Under the pieces are notes generated by a model. It worked only from the letters and a program-made list of their open reading frames with translations. It had not been told where the DNA came from and ran no database searches. The translations under genes were made by a program, and so were the position numbers. A stretch of DNA of 35,593 nucleotides from Leucogyrophana mollusca (lineage: Eukaryota; Basidiomycota; Agaricomycetes; Boletales). Shown here piece after piece: positions 30,192 to 35,593 of the stretch (positions are counted from its first letter, which is position 1; each line of letters begins with the position of its first letter). The stretch spans positions 1-35,593 of the forward strand of contig MU266594.1 of assembly GCA_021014945.1 (NCBI GenBank), given 5' to 3'.

Positions 30192-32119
30192 ATGGCGACA
30201 CCGTCGTCTTCCGTGACCTCAGCGTCACCACCAACCATGTATCTTCAGCCACATAGTCCAGTCCTATCCATGGATCTCGATCCAATCGACAAAGAAGACA
30301 GACAGAAAGCAGTCGAGAAATTTTTGGCAAGTGCAGAACTCTCAGTAGTAAGTCCGCACTCCCTGGCAGCCGTGGCGAGACGCGTTTGTGTCCAGCATGT
30401 CGCATAGCGGGGCGCACATGGCTCAGCATAATGCTCCGCCAGCACTGTGCGCTTGCCGCTTTGCCCCGCCTGCTGCGCACATCGTGTCTCGCGCACTGCC
30501 GTGACGTGTAGTGACACCGCTAACGACTCCTGTTTCACCCCTCTTAGGTCACCCGAGGCCTCAGAGCCCGCCTGTCTTATGCTTCGTATAAGGCTACCCA
30601 CAACATCCCACACGTCCCACTCAACGATCTCGAGGAAAAGACGCGGGCCTTGTCCGTTACACCCAGTCGAGTCATCGGCGCCAAGCGCAAGGCCAACACT
30701 GGGAACAACTATTATAACAACCCTGCTACCCAGGGGGCGTCCTCGAAGAAGGGTAATATGGCCCCTCCCGCCGTTTCTACGTCCGCTTCCACATCTGCAT
30801 CTCGGTCCCACTATCCCGCCGGCTCAAACACCAATGCTACACAGAGCCTGTTCACCACCCTCCTCGGAGCTCCGCCGCTCAAGCAGGCGCGGACCGTGCA
30901 CAATTTTAGCGATCCCCCCGTAGAGGCGGCCTCTCGCTCACCAGCCGGATCTCGACCCCGCAAGGGCTCCCGAGGCTCTGATCAAGCCCCCGCAATACGC
31001 AGCATTGCCGAGGGCACTCGCGCGCAATCACGTAATCGCAAGGAGGACGTGGTGCGCCCGCGAAGCAAGCGTGGTGACAAGGGAAAGCGAAAGGAGTCCG
31101 CGGAAGACGCGGCGGACGTAGAGAGGCAAGCTGTGGCCACCCTTACGTCCCTCCTCCATGCCAGACCTTCAATGGCTAGCGTGTCCTCACCAAGGTCTAG
31201 TCTTTCCGCGGGATCAGATGCTGGATCCTTGCAGTCCCTTTCGCAATACGCTCAGAGCTCGGCGCGCACCACCACTAGTACAACGTCCCTCCTTCCATCT
31301 GCCGAGTCTTCTTTCTCGATGCCCAATAGATCGGCCACTCCACCACGGGCGGCTGTAGACAACACTCATTCTACCCCTCGTGCTGATGACGAGGAGGCTG
31401 CCAATTTGATGTTGTACCTTCATACTTCGCCATCGCCTGCGCGGCCGACAACAACGCGAGAGCGCGATGCGAGGGATTTAGCTGCTCTCAGGACGCTCGG
31501 AGCTGGCGCAAGCTCGTTGCGGGCAAAGGGAAGAGTACTCTTTGCTGGTAACGATGGTCGGAAGAGCCCTCTGAGGAGCGAGGGAAGTTTTGCTACCGAA
31601 AGTCTCCCTGCTAGCCAGGAAGAACCTCGGGCGTTCAGCCAGCCGCTACGGCTGGACACGGCTGCAGGCATCAACGGTGGCCTGGCTCCACCCGCTCCCA
31701 TGGAGCCGACTATTATCCCACCGACGCCTACCGCTATTACACCCGCCCCGTCGCATTTAATTTCTTCGCCCTCGTCAAACCCCAGCCGTCCTGAATTACT
31801 CCCCAGAGTCAGTCCCATGCCGCCAAGTAGCCAACAAGCACCACCGACGCCAGGTAGTGTTCCTTTCAATCTTAATGATTTCATCAATGTTTCGCCCTCC
31901 CCTGCGGTAGCCGCAGTCCCACGCTCAGCCGTATCACTAAAATCGGGGCTTGGGGCCAACCTGCGTGCGGATGTTGGAAGGAAATTGTTCGAGGACGAAC
32001 AGCATCGTCAACACCACGTCGATGGGGCGGGCCCACCTGTCAGATATGCTGCTGATATCGAGCATGGCGTCGGGAGAGGGAGCGGTTTAGGTGCAGGGAT
32101 CGACCTCATCAAGAGTTGA
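30192..32119 (+). CDS. WHI5/NRM1-like G1/S transcriptional repressor
   Basis: Two exons (30192-30347, 30548-32119) give 575 residues; the single intron of 200 nt is the longest in the window, with a GTAAGT donor. The splice completes the only ordered N-terminal motif, KAVEKFLASAELSVVTRG and GLRARLSYASYKATHNIP, which matches the Whi5/Nrm1 family signature that contacts SBF/MBF transcription factors. The rest is disordered, Ser/Pro/Ala-rich with basic clusters (KRGDKGKRKES) and many SP/TP sites (for example ATPPRA, TSPSPARP, KSPLRS), as expected for a CDK-regulated inhibitor. A second short block, EEAANLMLYLHTSPSPARP, looks conserved. The expected role is to repress G1/S genes until CDK phosphorylation releases it. 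The family call rests on one short motif, so the exact orthology (WHI5 or NRM1) is open. A 179-codon antisense frame (31959-31420) is a GC-bias shadow. Confidence 0.75.
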
Positions 32120-32636
32120 TGCCACCCGTTTCTTTCTCGCCTCGATGGACATCCATATCTCCTTCATCTTACTCTTCATTATCCTTCGGCCCTCATTCAC
32201 ATGGAACGAACTTGCCCCTGTTGTATCAACACAAGCGAACGGACCTTTGTATCAACCATTCAACCGGCTGGACGACACGCTGGTGCCTATCTATTCGACA
32301 TGTTGTTGCTTCTATTTACGCATGGACTATCAAGACTTTACGATTAACGAGCAGCTGGGCAAGGATTCGGACCGGGATGTACGAATTATTACTGCAACTA
32401 TTTATTCGCTCGTGTCACACATATCATGACATCCAAGGACAAGACTATCTTGGATCCTTTCTTGCGCTGTATATTTTTGCCTTATTTTTGCCTCTCACAA
32501 TCTTTTCACAGCTCTTTGTGTTCTCTACACAATGGCCCTCGCTCCTTACATCGTCTTTTCATGGTTCTATTTATCCATAATCTGGCAAGGTTGTCTCCTC
32601 AATTCTCTTCCCATATTTCTTGGCTTTTTCCCGTTC
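32120..32636. other. 3' region of the WHI5-like gene
   Basis: A T- and pyrimidine-rich stretch between the WHI5-like stop and the end of the minus-strand small gene. It is open in several frames by composition only; nothing is recognised. The first few hundred bases are probably 3' UTR. Confidence 0.45.
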
Positions 32637-33133
32637 TTACTCGTCTTTTGTTCTGCTCTGCGCGCTGTCCCATAGTAATTTTTCTGACTCTTGTATATGT
32701 AACTTGTGCTGGCTAGTTTTCTCCCCTTGTAACATCAATAATATTCTTTGAACCTCGACTTGCCACGATGCCGATTTCTGAGAATGAACTTGTTTTCATG
32801 CGTGCAAGCGAAGCAATGAATCGCACGACTTGGCACATGCCTTACCTTCACAAGGAGTCCAGTATATTTAGCAGATAAAATAGCAGCTTCGAGCTTGGAT
32901 GCAACAGTCCTGGTAACAGCTTTGGCAACGAGTCCATGTTCACAATGCTGGTAAAGGCTTAGTCCGCGGTACAGGGTGTTGCTGGTCTTATCGTCAACGG
33001 TCACGGTTAGATGTGGTTCGGGAATAGTCCCGCTCTCACACTTGCAGTGCTCTCGAGTCTCACTGCGTCTCTAATTTTGCTTCGGTGAGAACAGAGACAA
33101 CATGGCTTCCTCGCAGCAATACAACGGTCGCAT
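32637..33133 (-). CDS. Tentative small hypothetical protein
   Basis: Two well-fitting exons, 33062-32846 and 32777-32637, join in frame through a 69-nt intron with a GTAAGG donor and CTCAG acceptor. A third, 11-nt 5' exon (33133-33123, ATG-CGA-CCG-TT) is needed for a start codon and is less certain. The product would be 122 residues, mostly helical: TSNTLYRGLSLYQHCEHGLV, AKAVTRTVASKLEAAILSAK, then VEVQRILLMLQGEKTSQHKL and a charged end SRTKDE. No family is recognised. The ATG would lie only 71 nt from the divergent SUR7-like start, which is tight. It could instead be a partial model of a gene with another start. Confidence 0.4.
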
Positions 33134-33203
33134 CGGAACTCTCACTTTGCCAGGGATACTTGTTACAAGCACCTGAAAGGCTGTATCTCATTGCAACAGG
33201 ACC

Positions 33204-34059
33204 ATGAAGTGGACTTTCGATTCTGTACTGGCCTTGTCCGGTCTGCGCTCCGTTTACACCGTCTTTCTGTTGACCTTCGGTTCATTCATATTATTGTGCG
33301 TTTCCCTTTGCATCTCTCGTCCGCCAAGATTGATCTAACTCTCATCCTACCCCGTAGACTATTCACAACCTTTTCCGTCCCCCTAATTTCTAGCTTCTAC
33401 TTCATCGACGCCGACACGGCTGGAGGGGTGCGGTTCGGCGTGTGGGGTTGGTGCTATGATTCAGGGGGAACGTGCACGAGTCCACTACAGTATGGTAACC
33501 TCTGGTGATGCTGAAGCTCTCCCCTAAAAATTTCTGATCATGATACCGTCCATTTTATCCTTGTCTAGGATCGGGTATAGCTTTAGTCCACAAATTGTCG
33601 AGCCGTTGACAAAAGCACTCGTATTTTACCCGATAGGTGAGCTTCCGGTTCTCCTGATCGCTCCCTCCTCGGGGTCAAGCGGACTGACGGACGCGCAGCG
33701 ACGATCTTGTCCTTGTTTTCCACGTTATCTCTCTTCCCACTTCTATGCGGCCTTCCACCACGGAGGTATCCTTTTGCGATGTTCTCGATGCTCGCGCTTG
33801 CCACCTGCGCAACCGCCTTCATAGCCTTCATATTCATGATTGGGCTATGGGGGACTGCAGTGTCACGTTTTCGCGAGGACGATATCGAAGTGTCATTTGG
33901 GCCGCTGGTGAGAATTGTTTGGGAAGTGGAGTGCCGTCGAGCTCTAACCCCTCGTCACCGCTTTTTTAGCCGTGGATGTCTCTTGTCGCGACGGTCGCTC
34001 TTATGCTCGTGTGCATCAGCTCAGGCTGCGGTACTTTGTATTGTAGAAGGCGGGAATGA
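33204..34059 (+). CDS. SUR7/PalI family four-helix membrane protein
   Basis: Five exons (33204-33295, 33358-33489, 33569-33636, 33699-33907, 33970-34059) give 196 residues. Helix 1 (YTVFLLTFGSFILLLFTTF) is followed by an extracellular loop with the Gly-Trp-Cys signature (GGVRFGVWGWCYDSGGTC), then IGYSFSPQIVEPLTKALVFY. Helices 2-4 are SLFSTLSLFPLLCGLPPRR, MFSMLALATCATAFIAFIFM and the last one, VALMLVCISSGCGTLYCRRR. This is the PalI/Sur7 (pali) domain. Relatives act in cortical eisosome patches or in the pH-sensing Rim/Pal pathway; which applies here cannot be told. The C-terminus is short and lacks the long tail of classical PalI. Confidence 0.85.
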
Positions 34060-34442
34060 TCGGACATGTAGCACTCAATGTCGCGGTCTTGGTCGATACG
34101 GTGACTACGAATATACAATATCATCGACTACTCTCCGCCCTTCGACATGCTATCTGCTCGTTGAAGCGTTGCCCGATATTACCATACAAGCCAAGAGAGA
34201 GGCAAAGTTAATTTGAGCTCTTCGAAGTTTGGTTTATCGATTCCACCGATATCGCTTTCGTTGATGCATTTCCGCTATTCACCTTGCATGAAGTGTATCA
34301 AGTCCTATTGTACATTCATTTTGAACACCCGGGCATCGTGGCTCAGGCCTAGTTAGGATGGGGAAAACCGTGTATGCCTACTGATCTTAGATGAGACGAA
34401 TGGAAAATAAGGGTGTTCACGGCGCTAATGACGATACTGGTG
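34060..34442. other. Spacer between the SUR7-like gene and the gypsy relic
   Basis: 383 nt without a recognised gene. It should contain the SUR7-like 3' UTR and possibly the eroded downstream part of the retroelement; no long terminal repeat boundary could be seen. Confidence 0.45.
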
Positions 34443-34930
34443 TCAGGGAGATATCGTCCAAGGCACTCGAAGTGGTATGAGGAATAACGGCATTCGAACT
34501 TGTGCGACGCAAAGGCCATGGGAGGACTCTGGAGAGATCGGTGGGTTGTAAGACATTAGCGAGACGGTGTTGAGCACGGGGTGGATGGGTCGCCAGGAAT
34601 ACGGTAAGCATAGTTTGTACGACAACCGACCGACCTTTTTCAGAACCCTGAAAGGTCCGAAGCGACGGTCGTCGAGCTTTTTAGAGGGTCGGGGCAATTT
34701 CAGGTTCTCGCCGTCAAGGTAAACAAGATCTCCTGGTCTATACTCCGGCGAAGGAAGACAATGGCGGTCGTAATAACGCTTCATATCAGCTGCCGCTTTG
34801 ACGAGGGCGGAGTTTGCGTCATCGCGAATATTCTTCATGCGTTAAGCGAAAGTATCTGCGCTTTCTGTACGGACGGAGGACCTTACTTTGACGCGCTACA
34901 TGGGAGATTTAGGACATTCTGACACTGCGA
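34443..34930 (-). mobile_element. Decayed Ty3/gypsy retrotransposon, integrase C-terminus
   Basis: On the minus strand, from about 34895 down, one frame reads VRSSVRTESADTFA-stop-RMKNIRDDANSALVKAAADM and then KRYYDRHCLPSPEYRPGDLV, RPSKKLDDRRFGPFRVLKKV and LPYSWRPIHPVLNTVSLMSY. This is the diagnostic C-terminal stretch of fungal Ty3/gypsy (chromovirus-type) integrases before the chromodomain. In-frame stops at 34896-34898 and 34842-34844 and loss of similarity on both sides show it is dead. Neither the catalytic core, reverse transcriptase nor LTRs were recognised in the flanks. The outer limits given are approximate. Confidence 0.85.
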
Positions 34931-35420
34931 GGAGGGTATTAATATTTCTTCGTACTCTGAATATTGCATCGCCGCTTATCAAAGGGTCGTGCTGTGAGGA
35001 TGAAACACGAGTTGCGTTGGTCCACACCCTTCCGGTAGATAGATCCGAATGTGCGCTGCGACGGGTTGCGCAACGTTGCAAGGCGAATAATCCATCCGTT
35101 GATCCGGGACGTCGATGGGGACCGCTATGGAGTTGTTTGTCCATGTTTTACTCAGAGGCCTCTGCCAAACAAAGACACACAACTTGCCGCGACTACTACC
35201 GCATTCCCAAAAAGGGAATAAACTCATATGCTAACCTTCCGACCTTCCTCTGGCCTGTGCATCGAGTTTTTGAGCTATAAAGACGAGGTTTGGACGTCTG
35301 GAACCCTACCACTCTGGCCTTTTGGCTTAGATCAAGTGTAGTATGGGTGATCTATAGGTATTGTAATCCTAAATGCAGTAATTGCCCAAAGGGGGAGCTT
35401 GGACAAATAGATGATGCACA
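34931..35420. other. Right-edge region, unrecognised
   Basis: Open frames on both strands (34888-35280 +, 35227-34979 -) show no clear similarity. By position the minus strand should once have held the upstream integrase of the gypsy element, but I could not identify the zinc-binding or catalytic motifs, so the sequence is either strongly eroded or unrelated. Confidence 0.35.
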
Positions 35421-35523
35421 AATAAACATTGCTCGGGAGTCTCCGCAAACAAACAAAGACAATTGTGGCGTAAATAAACAAACACAACTGTGGCGCGAAT
35501 AAACAACGCTCGGGAGTCTCCGC
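35421..35523 (+). repeat. Nested short direct repeats
   Basis: A 26-nt unit (AATAAACA-NN-GCTCGGGAGTCTCCGC) occurs at 35421-35446 and 35498-35523, differing at two adjacent bases. Between them, a 25-nt unit (AAACAAA..CAA.TGTGGCG..AAT) is repeated in tandem at 35451-35475 and 35476-35500 with four mismatches. It is a small minisatellite-like block or part of a transposon end that continues beyond the window. Confidence 0.85.
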
Positions 35524-35593
35524 GGTCGGCTAATGCCGCCAACTTCAGCACACTGATTGCGTTCCACCTCGCACAGGCAGCTCACATCCACCC

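Noticed and set aside
31420..31959. 179-codon minus-strand open frame antisense to the WHI5-like gene
   Set aside because: It is explained by GC-rich, repetitive Ser/Pro/Ala codons on the plus strand; Gly/Val-rich composition with no motif.
1..35593. CRISPR array, bacterial operon, riboswitch or rRNA gene
   Set aside because: No regularly spaced repeats, ribosome-binding sites or rRNA-like sequence; gene structure is plainly fungal.

Overview
The window reads as a gene-dense stretch of a mushroom-forming basidiomycete (Agaricomycetes) genome. The evidence is the very intron-rich gene structure (introns mostly 45-80 nt with GT..AG ends), a basidiomycete-type sesquiterpene synthase tail, an F-box family typical of Agaricomycetes, a basidiomycete-style CRZ1 zinc-finger factor and a Ty3/gypsy relic. 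Exon models were built by hand: exons were joined so that frame, splice sites and remembered family motifs all agree. No database search was run. The ORFs that look long in raw translation are often intron read-through or antisense shadows.

Layout, left to right: the 3' end of a terpene synthase (1-346, +); an empty 1.3 kb; an F-box protein (1638-3815, +, 7 exons); the TFIIH subunit TFB2/p52 (6520-4238, -, 13 exons), convergent with the F-box gene; a short-chain dehydrogenase (7046-8146, +) with a damaged splice acceptor; a major facilitator transporter (9026-11510, +, 17 exons, several micro-exons); about 3.6 kb with one weak spliced fragment; the C2H2 factor CRZ1 (15099-17475, +); about 3.2 kb without a recognisable gene; a large uncharacterised protein (20689-23404, +); a cytochrome P450 (24022-26328, +, 14 exons); a small Cys-containing, basic coiled protein (27211-26613, -); the decapping nuclease RAI1 (28097-29630, +); a WHI5/NRM1-like G1/S repressor (30192-32119, +); a tentative small protein (33133-32637, -); a SUR7/PalI four-helix membrane protein (33204-34059, +); and, near the right edge, a decayed Ty3/gypsy integrase C-terminus (minus strand) and a short AT-rich tandem repeat.

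Functionally the window mixes housekeeping genes (TFB2 in transcription and repair, RAI1 in RNA 5'-end quality control, WHI5-like in G1/S control, CRZ1 in calcium/calcineurin signalling) with genes of specialised metabolism (terpene synthase, SDR, MFS exporter, P450). The latter could be a loose, dispersed terpenoid locus, but this is inference only. The most unusual features are at the level of gene structure: three probable GC-AG introns, internal micro-exons of 7, 8, 9, 14 and 14 nt, and an SDR intron ending in AA instead of AG.
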